This document shows, piece after piece, positions 11,406 through 23,561 of a stretch of 64,000 nucleotides of DNA. Numbering within the stretch: position 1 is the first letter of the stretch; each line of letters starts with the position of its first letter. Under the pieces are notes generated by a model. The model ran no database searches, was not told the origin of the DNA, and saw only the letters and a list, made by a program, of their open reading frames with translations. This DNA is from Ampelocalamus luodianensis (lineage: Eukaryota > Streptophyta > Magnoliopsida > Poales > Poaceae), in contig CM070635.1 in NCBI GenBank assembly GCA_036346255.1, positions 42,001,715 to 42,065,714 on the forward strand, in the 5' to 3' direction. Position numbers and translations under genes: made by a program.

Positions 11406-11598
11406 TGTCGGGACCCGAAAATACATCTCAGGAACCCTCTGTGTATTCTGAATTAGTCTCAAATCAATAGCTAGCTCACACAGGAAACAGTGATGAAATA
11501 CCATCCATTTATTCGATTTAACTAAAAAGATCTCAAAGTATCAAATAATAATAATAACTCGACCTTATGGTCAACATTTACTTAACTTGCCACGCAGG
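11406..11598 (-). repeat. Truncated LTR end of Del/Tekay-like element (193-bp direct repeat, copy 1)
   Basis: It begins TGTCGGGACCCG and matches 13489-13681 over 193 bp with 8 differences by eye (about 96% identity). At 11599 the match stops abruptly and gag-proximal sequence of the same element follows. It is therefore the remaining end of the distal LTR after an internal deletion that removed pol and most of that LTR. Confidence 0.8.
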
Positions 11599-11641
11599 TC
11601 CTGGTGGCTTGATTCAGAGTCTGAGGCATTCCTCTTCCTAC

Positions 11642-12439
11642 TCACGGCAAAGAAGTCCTGGCTGGTGTAGGTCCCAAATTGAAAGGAATTGGTGTCGGCC
11701 CTTGCTTCTGCGGACACTTGTTAGCATAATGACCTGTCTGGTGACAATTGAAACAAGTAACTCCTGCGCCATGGTTGGGGTTCCCCTGGGGTTGATTATT
11801 GTTGTTGTTGTTGACATTGAGAATCCCTGTGTTTCCTGCATGAGACACTGGTGCCGGGGTCCTGAATTCGGTAGATGAATTATTGGTACGAAAAGGCTGC
11901 TGAGCATTGGTTCTGGCTCTCTGGAGCTGATTCTGATGAACTCCGTGTTGTTTCATCTTCCTTTTGCGAGATTCATCCAACTCACGTCGAGAATCTTCTA
12001 TGAGTACGGTTTTATCAACCATATGCTGAAAATCCACATAATCGTTTCCAACCACTTGCACTTTCAAAGTGGGGTTGAGTCCATGCTTGAATCGCTTCTG
12101 ACGTGCATTATCCGTAGCAACATCTTCTGGAGCATAACGAGAAAGTTGAGTGAATTTGTTGAGATATTCACCCAAGGACATGTTTCCTTGCTGTAGTTCG
12201 CGAAATTCATTCTTCTTCATTTTCACTATACCATCAGGGACATGAGCTTGACGAAAAGTTGTTGAAAATTCCTCCCAAGTGATAGCGTGGGGATCACCAT
12301 GAGCTGCGGTGTAGTTTTCCCACCATTCTGCGGTTGTATCTTCCAATTGATGTGAAGCATAAAGAACTTTCTCACGATCATTGCATTGAGCAATGGCGAG
12401 CTTTTTCTCCACTGAACGAAGCCAATCTTCTGCGTCCAA
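11642..12439 (-). pseudogene. Gypsy gag of Del/Tekay-like element
   Basis: This is the longest open gag piece in the window (265 codons as seen). It has a retrotransposon gag capsid domain, with DAEDWLRSVEKKLAIAQC at the start, AEWWENY and EWEEFSTTFRQAHVP in the middle, and a MSLGEYLNKFTQLSRYAP stretch. These are typical of Del/Tekay chromovirus gag (RIRE3-like in grasses). A CCHC zinc knuckle CFNCHQTGHYANKC lies near the C-terminus. The frame stays readable a little upstream of 12439. Protease and the rest of pol are missing, since the truncated LTR follows directly. Gag would package the element RNA; this copy is a defective derivative. Confidence 0.85.
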
Positions 12440-13472
12440 AGGTTCTGATGAATGAGAAAACGTAGGCGGACGAGTCCTTATAAACTCTGATAGCTTGAAT
12501 GTTGACGAATCGCAATGAACAGTGCCGCTGATTATTCGGACTATTCTGACTGTTTTGGTTCAACAAGTTGACTATTGCAGCGGCGGTCTGACTTTGCTGT
12601 GCGTCGTCATGGCGTTCATGTTCTACATCATTGCACTCATGAATTGCGTCTGAGCTGCTAGAAGTTGTGCCATGTTTGGCTCTGCGGCTCCAGGGGCTGG
12701 TGACTGGTCACTTGCATTGACATTGGCATTGGCATTGACATCCTCTAACTGAGTACGGCTCGAAGTATTGCGAGTATCAACCATCTGCGTTAATCCTCCA
12801 CGGGTTTAGTAGATAAGATAGAAAAGCAATGTAGATGAGAGAGAATAGCACAATAGATGAGATAGACAAGATAGAGTAGATGGGAATAGCCTAATTAGGG
12901 GAACAGATTATACCCAAAGGCAAAGACAAGAAGACATAGCTGAAGCGCTATGAAAGCACAATTAAACTCTTCGAATTAAAGCCTTAGTGTGACTGCAACA
13001 TAATGCTTGACAGCAAAACTGCAGCTCCTACTTACACACAACCCAAATAAAGACCTATTGTAACAACGATCTAAAAGCGCTACTAAAGACTCTAATTTGA
13101 TGGCTTCTACACTGGACTAGAGAACAAAGACTCTTCAAACTCAACTGGAACGAAGTGACGAAGATACTCTTGACGATTGCTGGTGATTTTACTTCTTCTT
13201 CCGGACTAGAGAAATTTATGAGGCGAGAGAGTCAATTTAAGATTATAAAACAACATTCAGCAAAGGCAAGAGATAAGATCTTTGGCACAAGATGAGAAAA
13301 AGAAATAGAGTAGGATAAGAATAGAATAGAATGAGATGACAATAGAACCAGAAGAGATGAGAAAAGAACAACTACTCAAGTCAAGTTAAGTTGATTTGAT
13401 TTAGAAAATAAATTTTGAAGCTTTTAGCTAAAACGACCATGCTAACTAAGGTTGCGTTCTACAATCGATATG
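12440..13472 (-). other. Leader region of the Del/Tekay-like element
   Basis: Lies between gag and the primer binding site. The part next to gag contains gag N-terminal coding sequence in broken frames; the rest (12790-13470) is AG-rich untranslated leader with no ORF. Confidence 0.5.
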
Positions 13473-13484
13473 GCTCCGATACCA
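13473..13484 (-). promoter_or_regulatory. Primer binding site (tRNA-Met type) of the Del/Tekay-like element
   Basis: On the minus strand this reads TGGTATCGGAGC, one base different from the common TGGTATCAGAGC complementary to initiator tRNA-Met. It lies four bases inside the LTR end at 13489, as expected for priming of minus-strand DNA synthesis. Confidence 0.8.
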
Positions 13485-13488
13485 TCTC

Positions 13489-16400
13489 TGTCGGGACCCG
13501 AAAATACATCTCAGAAACCCTCTGTGCATTCTGAACTAGTCCCAGATCAGTAGCTAGCTCACACAGGAAACAGTGATGAAATACCATCCATTTATTTGAT
13601 TTAACTAAAAAGATCTCAAAGTATCAAATAATAATAATAACTGGACCTTATGGTCAACATTTACTTAACTTGCCACGCAGGGCTAAAGAAACAAATAAAC
13701 TCTTGTAGCGAAACGAAGCTCTTCAATTGGCCAATCAACATGCCCACAGGCAATCGAGTGGAGAACGTATCCTATTCCACAAAACCTTCATGGTACTCCT
13801 CCTGGTAGAACTCGGAGTTCCCTGGTTCTTCTGTGGAGATTAAGCAACACAGGGCGCAAAGCCATGAGTACTTTGAATGTACTCAGCAAGCCGTAGGGAA
13901 ATGTATGCAAATAGTATTCATGCAGGGCTTGAACAAATGTTAGCTGTATGGCTCTTTTGCATAAAGCAGTGTTTACGACAAATACAATAAATAGATTGAA
14001 ATGTTGTATTGAAAACAATAATAAGTAGTTAAACAATTCCTTTGAAACAACCAGTGAACTTCCCATTCACTCCCAACCAAACCAATGACAAGTGAATTCC
14101 CCATTCACCAATCGATACAACCCACCAAGTGAATTACCTATTCACCAAACGAACATTATATTCATCAAGTGAACTTCCCATCCACACTCCGACACATTTT
14201 TGAAGAAACTCTATCTCCCGTGTGAAATCCCCGAGCACGTCCATAACCGCGGACACGGCTATTCGAATAGTTTTACACTCTGCAGATGTTGTACAGCTTG
14301 ACCCACAAGAGATAGATCAACTTATAATGTCAGGCATTTCACGCTTTCGTAGGCGTGCGACTAAGTGATCATCACAAGGCTTTTACAAAGCTCCTTCTCA
14401 ACCCAGTTCTGCCCGCTAAGGTTTCAACAGTGAATGTATTTCTGACCAGATAGGGGCCCCCTCTTGCGCCACCGTGAGGATACGTTTCCCATAACTCACA
14501 CTTCACATGACAAAACCGAAATTAAGACATTGCTAATTAGTCAGCCAGGCCCGTCCCATCAGGCATGTGGTTGTATGGTTACGGCCCAGTTCAATGGTGC
14601 ACAAGATTAAGTCCTTGACAAGTTACTCAGGCGAGACTACCACAAACCCACAACATGTTCAATCCACATCCCCACTATCCACCAACCACTCGCCCGAGCA
14701 AAAACCATTTTGTTCAACTAAAACCAATGACAAACCCCGTCATGGTACACAAATTTTAACAAGAGTGGCTCACCACCACGGTTCCATATTTCATTAAGTC
14801 AAAATTAATTATTATGACATATGTGATGTCAAACCCACCGTAACTAACTAAACTAAGCACCTTGTACGATACCCATGTTGGTAATACAAATATATCCAAC
14901 TAAAATTACCCATTCTAAGGCGACAAAGGATTCATGACATTCGAATAATCAATAGAGGCATAATGACAATAGATTATAACTAATCCCAAAACCATTTATA
15001 TAAAGATAGCATGCAATTGTATAAAATAATATACTTTTAAAATCATAGGTTCAATATGATCAAAGGACCACGACTTGCCTGGGAATAAATCCTGGGATTG
15101 ATCTTGATCTTGGTAGGCTACTCTGTGGGGACCCGGATTATCTTCGTAAGACCGAGACTAAGCATGGTCTTAAAGACATAACTCTGGATCACCGGTAAAT
15201 GGATTCCAACTTAACTCAACCTAAATGAGAGGCTTGACTAAAAACTAGAGCCCCGACGATCATGCGCCGCTCCTCTGCGAGCACTACATGATTGTCGGTT
15301 CTTCAACAAGTCAAGCCCTACACTTAGTGGGTTAAATGGGAAGCCATGATCAGCGAGTATGACTTATATTGGCTCCCAAGATCAGCTACCAATATAACCA
15401 TACTCTCATTCAACGTTGATCACATCCATACAACATTCATACATAAATAGTACAAAAGGCATACAACAAAGATCCAAGTTTACAACTAATACAATTGGCC
15501 GACCGGCCAAATAAAACAAGTTTATAAAGTATCAGCAGAAGCAAGTAAGAAAACCAAAGTGCCATCAGTGATATGCCTCATAACCCATCGGCAACCGACT
15601 GGGAGTTAAAAGATAGCATACTACTCATCAGTGTCGCCTAAATCGACACCGACAAGCTCGTCGGTCTCATTATCTTCCTCACCTGTAAAAGCCAAGAAAC
15701 ATCCGCCGAGTACAAAAGAGTACTCGCAAGTCTTACACAAATAAAAAATAGTTATGCATAAGGTCATTCAAGGGAAGGCTCATATTGGTTTAATTTTGCG
15801 AAAACGACGCAATACTGAACAACCTACACATACTAGTTTTTCAAGTGCCATTTCAAAATCAGATTTGAAGTAGAAGTAAAGCATGTGAACAAGTGATAAA
15901 TTCAATAATAAATGAATCATACCAAAAACAAAGTGGCGGTCCACTTTGATACAACAACAAACATGAATATCTCGTTCATGACAATACCAAGTTAACCAAT
16001 TTTTAATTTCCAAGTCTAACAATAGTAACTCCTAAACTCAAGCGGTTGTCCATAACCGTGGACACGGCTATTCGAATAAATTTATACCCTGCAGGGGTGT
16101 ACTACTTTACCCACACGACTTGATTAGCCCGTAAGCCTCCAGATGCCTCCGAATATAGCATACTTCCTATGGTATGCCGGCCGGGTAAATCAAGATATGG
16201 TCATTTTTAGCAAGAAGATCCCATTAGTTAAGTCCCTCAACCCAGGGCTCCTAGGAAACACAAGATGTTAACGTCTCCATCCTATCGGCCCAAAAGGAAC
16301 ACAGGATTTCTCGGTCCTGTGCCCTTACAATTTCACCACCGTGAGACTTATCACAACAGAACCTTCCCCCTACTTAACCATACAACACTCATATATCGCG

Positions 16401-19400
16401 TGTGATAGCACGAGTGTACTTGAATCAACGACGTTACCAAAGTTCGGTCCTTAATTGTCCAGACAAGTCGACCACTTACCCAAAGCTCGTGCACAAAGCA
16501 CCATCAATAACCAACACTTGTCCAGACCAAAAGCTCATTTAAAATGACAGAATTTAACTTATAAAACAGATACAAAGATCTGAAATAAAAGTATATAATG
16601 AGAGTTGTGTTTGTCCCATAATTGTCGGGTTATTCCCGACAATCAACTACCGGTTCTAGACTTGCATGGCTAAGCAAACTCGAACAATATAAATTCATAC
16701 ATCCTATCTTAAGCATTTCAGTACAGGAATAATTCATGGATAGCCACAACGACAAGAATATAGGATGTGTCTAACTACTCATCACAAAAATTGCGACAAT
16801 ATCAAAATAGCATGCAAGCAATTATCATTGCATCTATCCTAACAAAACTGGGATCAAATATGATGCAAAAAGAAAGTTCAAAGGATGCTTGCCTTGCTGG
16901 TAGGCTAATTGCTCTCCCTCAGTAGCATAAGAGTCAATATCAATGAGCTCGGAATCTATATAAATACAATACCGAATAAACATCGAGAAATGCTCCAAAA
17001 GTCAAGATGCTCAAAAATGCATGATTTTTCTACAGTAGCTAAGTCATGATTTTAGATGATTTTTGGTGAAAGAATTATTTCCTTTTGATTTAGTATATGA
17101 AAGTTATGGTGGTTTGAATTTCAGATTCCAATATGCCTCCATTTATGCAATTTAATTATGAGGTGAAATTTTGTAGAGCAGTGGTGAGTACATGGATTAC
17201 ATGGATAAATAGGCAATATTATTACAAGTTCAAAACAGTTGAGTGTGCTTCAATTGGAGTTTTCATGATTTAGTTATAGATTTCTAAAGTTATCAGCATT
17301 AATAGTGTAAAAATAATACCCTTTAGGATCATTTTCCCCAAACTATAGTTTTTGGGACAGAAGTAAGTTTGAAACCACTTTTATAATTAAGTTCATTTTA
17401 AATAGAAATTATCAAAACTGATTTCACTGTTTTTGGAGTTTCCAAGAATTACTTATGAGTTTTTGAAGTTATCACCATTTTTCTATTGTAAAAATAATAG
17501 TGTTAATGGCTCATTTTCCAAAATAATGCTCTCTGTTATAGAGACATGTTTGAAACCAATTTTAATATAAAGTTCATTAAATATGAAAATTATCAGAAGT
17601 GGTTTTACTCATTTTGGAGTTAAAAAGATTTAGTTATGCATTTTAGAAGTTAATGCCAATTTTCAGTGTGTAAATTAATAGATTTCGAATTTCATAAAGC
17701 CTTAAAGATTTTTCTACCGAATGCTAACCTAGCCACAGCCACTGACGGGTGGGACCGGGGGCAAAGCCTTGACCTAGTCAACGTGGGCTTGGCCTCGGCC
17801 GAAAAGAACCAAAGGCGTATTTCCAAGAATGCGTTTTCAGAACACTAAAACGTACACCAGTTCTAAGCATGCTAGGGATACGTTTTCCTTTTAGCGAAAA
17901 CGTAGTTTACAAACTACGCATCCACTTAAACTACACTAGGGCCCACAAGTCATAGACTCAGGACTAATTAACTACAACTATTAGCGCTAATTAATTCGAC
18001 AAAACTCACTGTTTTCGGCCGTAACCATCCGACAACAGGAACGGCGCGGCCGCGGCGTTGCCGTGCTCGCCTCGGCGGCGAAGGGAGGTTGGAGAGTGCA
18101 AAGAACTAGTCAAAACGGAAAGGCAATAGCAAGGGCTACCTTCCGGTGGTGATTTTGCCGGAGAAGAGGCACGGTGGCGCGCCGGCGGCGGAGTCGAGCG
18201 GAGGAGGTGAATACGGTGCCGAGAGATCTCAAGGCAGAAACTACTCCGAGGCAAATGGGTGCTGGATCCAGACTCCTGGGGTTCAAGTAACGCTGAGGGA
18301 GAGGCACGGGGACCAAGGGTCTTCGTCTTCAGCTCCGGCGGCAAAAACCAGCGGCGGCGAGGAGGAGGTCACCGCGGCGGGAACGTTCTGGAGATAAAGA
18401 AGACCATTGTGAGGTGGGAACAGAACCAGGACATCCATGAGACGGTCCCAGAGGGTTGATTCGACGGGAAACTCACAGTGCCGTCGTCGGGGAAGAAGAC
18501 GAGCTCTCACGGCCGTGAATTTGAAAACCAGAAATCACAGAGTTCCTGTGCATTATCCGACAAATAAGTTGAGGGGTTTTACTCCTTGCAATCTAGCACA
18601 CGAAATGACGCGCAAGAAATGGGAAGGATCTCACCGGAGACGAAGATGACACAAGGGTGTCCTCCGGAGCGTGTTCTGGAGCTTCCAATGGCACCGAGGC
18701 GGATTGGGAGCTACAACCAACCAAAGGAGTTGAGCTTAGCAAAAATGGAGATGGCATCGACCATAGAGACGATAGGAATCACGCGGTTGAACTTACCAGC
18801 GTAGAGAGCGGAGGAAAGCTTCCTTCTTCTCAACGGCCGAGAGAAGAAGTGAGTGGGAAAAGAGGTGTGGAGGGGGTATTATGCCCGGGAAAAGGACGGA
18901 GTAGAGGCGGCGTGAAGTGGAGAGTCTCCAGGAATGGTTGCATGGGGCGGCAACTCACGGCACTGACGGAGCACCAACGGGCTGGAACAGGGCGACGCGG
19001 CCGCGTGGCGAGCGTGTTCTGTGGAGCGCCTGCCCAAGGAGGAAGAAAGACCTGACAGGCGGGCCTGCGGCGACAGCGACTCAAGGTGCTGAGGTAAGTC
19101 ATCGCTACATGGCTGAATGCCGTCCGTTAGATCAGGATCGGGTGGATGAGATCGTTACGCGCTGTTTTGAACTGCCCAGCAGTGGCGAGATCTGGATCGT
19201 CGATCTCAGATCCAAGGGTCCGCATGCGTCGGTGCATTTAGGCGGTCGGGCTGAGTCGGCTCGCCGAGTCGGACTCGAGCCCGGGGAATAGTGCGGCTGG
19301 TTTGGGTCCAGGGTTTTGACCAGGATTTAAATTAACTCCTCTACTTTGACCAGGTGCTTAAAATTAGAAATAAATTTCCTAAAATCATGAAATAATTTGT

Positions 19401-20825
19401 AGGGGTTTCTGGGATAGCCTAGTGTCCATAACAATTATTAAACCCTACTGTTCATAATATATTTTGTAATATATAAATTCAAACTTAGGCTAGGTATTTT
19501 AATGGTGTTTGAATTTTCTTGTGGTTCAAACCAGTCCCAAAAATTTGGGAACAATTATATTAATCCATGATAATTCATATAGTATTTGAATAAATTATTT
19601 CCAGAGGATCCTTAGTAGCATTTATTTCAGTTTTTAGTTTGGAGTTCAAATTAAAGTGTATGTTTCATATGTATTTTGAGATTTTCCAAGTACAATATGT
19701 AAATAAAAAGTTTCAAATCATGATGCATGCTTATGAGATGCATAATAAACCTCTTTATTAATTTGGGGATGTGACATACTCCTTGCTCAAAGCTTCCCAA
19801 AGTATCGACGTCTACTCGCAAATAAACCAAATAAATAAATAACAGAGAGAAAACAAACTCCAAAAATTAAATAAAAATCTCAGGTAAATAGATCTCAAAT
19901 TTAGATGAATTTAGGAATTTGAATGGACTCAATCAGAGTTCGGTTGCAAAAGATATGAGCTCTGGAAGATTGAAATCACATAAAATACTGAAAATCAGAT
20001 TTATGGATTTACTGGAATTACTTTTCTGAAGGAAAAGATAATTATTGCATCAGCTGACGTCAGCAAGGGAATTTCGGCTGAAAACAAATCTGACGGGTGG
20101 GACCCACTGGTCAATGACTTGGTGCATGGTGAACTGGATCCATGGACCCTTTTGTATCGGGTGGAGTTTGGGTATGCCACATGGCACAGACCTGGATGCT
20201 GACTGGATGCCACACAAGAAAAGAGGATGAGGTGGCTCTGATGTGGAAGGGGAGGTGGCACGCCACGTTGGCACAGAGGCAACCCAAGAGAGCAGAAGTT
20301 GGCCGGCGACTATGATGGCAATGGCGAGGGCAACCGGCGGCGAGAAAGCGGCGGTGAAGTGACAAAACGGATTCCAGGAAGTACAAGGATGCTTCTGGAT
20401 GTGGTGTCTCGGCAAGGATAGCAAGGGCTCGCCGGCGGCGGTGACTTGGGCGGCGAAGAGCTCCACGGCTGCGGCGACATCAATGAAGGAGTGGCGCCCG
20501 AAGAGATTAGAGATGAGCACCGGTTCAGCGAAGAAGCAATGATCACAGAGATGAACTCGGAACGATAGGAAGTTGACCTGAACAACATCAATTCGACGAT
20601 GTCCAGAGACGGGGAAGAACCACGGCGGCGGCGGCTCGGCGGCAAGGAACCCAAGAGGAGGTAGGGGATTAGATGAGAATAGCATAGGGCTCAAGATGAC
20701 GCGTTTCCGGTCAAAGGAACTCACCGGAATTAGAAGATCGGGTGAAGAGGCTGGCGACCGGTTGTCGGATAGAAACAAAAACGACGACTTGAGTGTTATT
20801 AGTAAATACATGATTAATCCTGGCA
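13489..20825 (-). repeat. LTR of Del/Tekay-like element, interrupted by a nested solo LTR
   Basis: It starts at TGTCGGGACCCG next to the primer site. It contains LTR-typical landmarks: a TGTACTCAGCAAGC word near 13878 and a CCATAACC/GGACACGGCTATTCGAATAG block at 14239-14270. At 15119-15123 it is split by a 4653-bp solo LTR and resumes at 19777. The distal end is uncertain: sequence continues non-coding to about 20825, where a copia pol relic begins. Without the insertion its length is about 2.7 kb. No target duplication matching ACATT (left flank, 11401-11405) was found at the right, so the right end may be truncated. Confidence 0.65.
15124..19776 (-). mobile_element. Solo LTR, 4653 bp, flanked by TACTC target duplication
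   Basis: It begins TGTGGGGACCCGG and ends GGGGATGTGACA. The five bases before (15119-15123) and after (19777-19781) are both TACTC, a perfect target-site duplication. There is no internal gag-pol, so it is a solo LTR left by recombination between two LTRs. It carries a TCCATAACC/GTGGACACGGCTATTCGAATA block at 16048-16078 and a GC-rich portion (about 18000-19290). Motif order relative to the other LTRs puts it on the minus strand. ORFs inside (up to about 132 codons) show no protein similarity I recognise. Confidence 0.9.
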
Positions 20826-20827
20826 AA

Positions 20828-21588
20828 GGGTATTGAAAAGCAGTTTAATGGATTTTCATATACTTGCGGGGCACATCTGATGCTTGTTTACAGTTTGAGA
20901 AGACTAAATATGGAATCGTTGGTTATGTAGACTCAAATTTTACTAAAGATTTGGATAAGAGAAGATCTCTTACTAGTCAAGCTATTGTTACTTTGTCCAC
21001 TACAAAAACCGAATATATAGCTATTTCTAAAGCTTGCAAAGAACCTGTTTGGTTAAAATGTTTATTTACTGAGCTTTGTGAAAATACGTTTTGCACTACA
21101 ATATTCTATGACAATCGAAGTGATATTAGCCTTACGAAGGATCAGATATTTCATAAGAGAACGAAACACATTGATATCAGATATCATTACATTCGAGGTG
21201 TCATTACTCAAGGTGACATTAAAGTCAGCAAGATACTCCCTCCGCTCTTTTTTACTTGATTTCCTAGAATTCATGCCGTCAAACTTTTTAAAGTTTGATC
21301 GCCAATATATTTAAAACTATATAGATTGGCTATATGAAAATTATATTGTTAGATTTGTCATTAAAAATACTTTCACAGTATTATAACTTTATTAATATAT
21401 ATTAATATAAAGTTATAAAAAGTAATAGTCAAAGCCGCATCTCGAAGACTGTGAAAAGTAAAAAATGTGAAGTAAATAAGAATGTATGGAGTAAGTACTC
21501 ATGATAATCCAGCTGATATGATGACAAAGTCAGTTCCTACTGCTAAGTTTGAACTTTTCTCAAATTTAGTTGATATCATTCAGTAATC
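20828..21588 (+). pseudogene. Ty1/copia pol C-terminal (RNase H) relic, split by a MITE
   Basis: The plus strand reads YLRGTSDACLQF, GYVDSNFTKDLDKRRS, TLSTTKTEYIAISKAC and FHKRTKHIDIRYHYIRG, the classic end of copia RNase H. Normal motifs would be GYxDADxAGD and TEAEYMA, so several residues have drifted. At 21236 a Stowaway element interrupts the frame. It resumes at about 21494 with STHDNPADMMTK, the usual copia C-terminus, ending at a stop near 21586. The 5' part of the element is missing; the relic begins abruptly near 20828 against the gypsy LTR. Confidence 0.85.
21236..21491. mobile_element. Stowaway-type MITE (256 bp) in the copia relic
   Basis: It begins CTCCCTCCGCTC and ends with the imperfect inverse (GTATGGAG), flanked on both sides by TA (21234-21235 and 21492-21493), the Tc1/mariner target duplication. 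CTCCCTCCGT-type ends are diagnostic of Stowaway. The interior is AT-rich with no coding capacity. Removing it and one TA restores continuity of the copia coding sequence, so it inserted after the copia element. Confidence 0.85.
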
Positions 21589-21589
21589 C

Positions 21590-21959
21590 TATGGACGTTC
21601 GACGCACGAGGTGTTCATGCTATTCTATTTCGAAGAGATCATCTTTTGTTTTGACTACAGGAGGAATTCGTCTTAATGTGAAGATTGTTGAGTTTGAGTG
21701 TGATACGAATCGATTGAGTGAGACACATATTTTGTTTCCTATTCCAACTCACAGTTCTACTCGTACATAAAGTCTTTCATGTACCACTATAAATATATAT
21801 GTGTACTCTATACGGAAGAAAAAAAGAGCTTTATTGTCAACATCTTCTCGTATAGTGATATTGACTTCGTACATCCGTAGTTTTTCCTGAAAAGATTTTT
21901 TACGTAAAATTCGTGTCACCGTTCCTTTTTTCTGTGCATTATTTACGACCCATCACGCA
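21590..21959 (+). repeat. Probable copia polypurine tract and 3' LTR
   Basis: Just after the pol stop, a purine-rich AGGAGGAAT stretch (about 21659-21667) is followed by sequence that could be the 3' LTR, including a TATA-like ATAAATATATA near 21790. Its end is not clear; an LRR fragment starts around 21960. Assigned only from position. Confidence 0.35.
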
Positions 21960-22690
21960 CCAGCTGAGTAAACTCCCCAAGATTGGCATTTCGACCTAGG
22001 GTCCAACTACCTGACCAACCCGAACAACCGCAGGTTCTCGCCGATGCCTACTGTCAGGTTCCTCTCGCTCTCCCTCAACTTCCTCGATGGCAGTTTCCTG
22101 GAGTTCGTCCTCAAGTGTGACAATGTCACCTACAACGACATGTCGCAGAATGCTCTCTCCGGGCCAATACCGGACTCGTTGCCCGAGAAGCTCCTGAACC
22201 AGATGTACCTCAAGTTGTCCATCAGCGCATTCTCCGGGCGGATACCGCCGTCATTCGCGAGGCTGACAACAATTTGACAGGAGGCGGTCCAGAGTTCCTC
22301 AGCTCGATGTCCCAGTTGAGAGTTCTTGAACTCGGCAGCAACCCTCTCGGTGGGCCGATCCCGCTGGTTCTTGGCCGGTTCCAGATGCTGCAGCGGCTCG
22401 ACATAAAGAGCGTCGGCTTGCTTTCTACCGTGCCGCTGCAGCTGGGCAACCTTAGCAGTCTAAATTATCTGGAGCTGTCTATCAACCATCTCTCCGGTCG
22501 CTTGCCGCCGACGTTCTCCAGGATGCGGAAAATGTGTGAGTTCGAGATTGCAGACCGCATCCTCACTGGCGAGATGCACCGTTACTGTTCTCGAGCTGGC
22601 CGGAGTTGATATCCTTCCAGGTGCAGAACAACTCGCTTACAGGAACCATTCCGACGGAGTTGAGCAAGGTGAGATTGTTGCTGAAGAGGA
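21960..22690 (+). pseudogene. LRR receptor gene fragment, inverted relative of the kinase at 32644-36783
   Basis: The translated pieces match residues of roughly 145-395 of the intact receptor kinase further right: QLSKLPKI, then RFSPMPTVRFLSLSLNFLDG, then NALSGPIPDSLPE, GPEFLSSMSQLRVLELGSN and MLQRLDIKSVGLLSTVP. The fragment lacks a start, loses a few codons near 22265 (ARLTT followed by a shortened repeat), and changes frame again near 22600. It ends around LSKVRLLLKRNN. It is on the plus strand, whereas the intact gene is on minus. Either a truncated duplicate of the kinase gene or the N-terminal part of a related receptor-like protein whose C-terminus is at 30590-31228. Confidence 0.85.
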
Positions 22691-22718
22691 ATAACATTAG
22701 GGACTGTCTATTCATAAG

Positions 22719-22881
22719 TTGTCTGAAATTTTCTTAAGTTTAAGTCACTTGTTGTGACAATTGGATCAATATCCAATCATATGACATACATTGGATCAAT
22801 ATCCAATCATATGACACACCAATCTCTACACAAATCCAATGGTCACAACAAGTGATTTAAACTTAAGAAAATTTCAGGCAA
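22719..22881. mobile_element. Inverted-repeat MITE (163 bp)
   Basis: The left arm (TTGTCTGAAATTTTCTTAAG, continuing to about 22765) is the near-perfect inverse of the right arm ending at 22881, with about 45 bp of arms and only three or so mismatches. The loop holds two direct copies of a TTGGATCAATATCCAATCAT unit (about 22760-22815). The RNA would fold into a long hairpin. The family is not certain and no clear target duplication was seen. Confidence 0.75.
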
Positions 22882-23561
22882 TTTAAAACTAGCAAAACCC
22901 ATAACATTATTAGTTATTCAAATTTCCTAGATTTTATCTGAAACTCTGTCGAGTTTTGAATTTCAAGAAAACAATTAACAAAATACAAACCAAAATTAAA
23001 ATGATGAAATTTGAAAGAAAAAAAATGAAATCTGAATTTAAATGGGCAAACCAAGAGTTGAATTGAAATCGGCATATAAAAAGAAAAGGAAATAGAAAGG
23101 AAAATAAAAACCTAAAAAATCCTGATGGACCAAAATGAAGCCGGCCCGGCCCGGCCCATTTCGTCATTTTCGTTTCCTTTTTCTTTTCTTTCTCTCCCAG
23201 GCCAGTCCACTTCTCCTATCCCCTCCTTTCCTTTTTCTTTTATTTCACTCCCGGGCCAGCCAACTTCTCCTATCCCTCCTCCCGGCCTAGTGTTGTGTGG
23301 CCCGCCCAGCATTTCTCCCTCCTCCCGGCCTCTGCGTCGTCCTCCTCCACGCGCCGACCGCACCGCGCACCACCGCCTGCAGCCATGCCGCCCACGTCGC
23401 CGCCCCTGTAGCCATAATGCTATTGGCATCGTCGCCGTCCTTGCCTCGACACCGCACGTGTGAGACCCGCTGTCACCGTGTCGCATCGTCACCTCGCGCC
23501 CACACTGTCGCCTATGCACAGCAATAGCCGCTCGCGGTGCTCGCCCATCTCGCCGCCAAGT
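22882..23561. other. Intergenic spacer, AT-rich then GC-rich
   Basis: AT-rich up to about 23110, then GC-rich with CCGGCCCGG words. Reading frames of 76-165 codons on either strand have low-complexity composition and no recognised domain. The solo LTR at 23562 is inserted in this GC-rich stretch, which resumes at 27348. Confidence 0.4.

Noticed and set aside
13788..14066. Short minus ORF in the LTR
   Set aside because: Chance frame within LTR sequence, no similarity recognised.
11406..20825. Complete Tekay element with target duplication
   Set aside because: Pol is missing, the left LTR is only 193 bp, and the left flank ACATT has no match at the right end.
20050..20826. 258-codon minus ORF in the Tekay-like LTR region
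   Set aside because: Inside LTR sequence, biased composition, no domain; LTRs often contain such chance frames.
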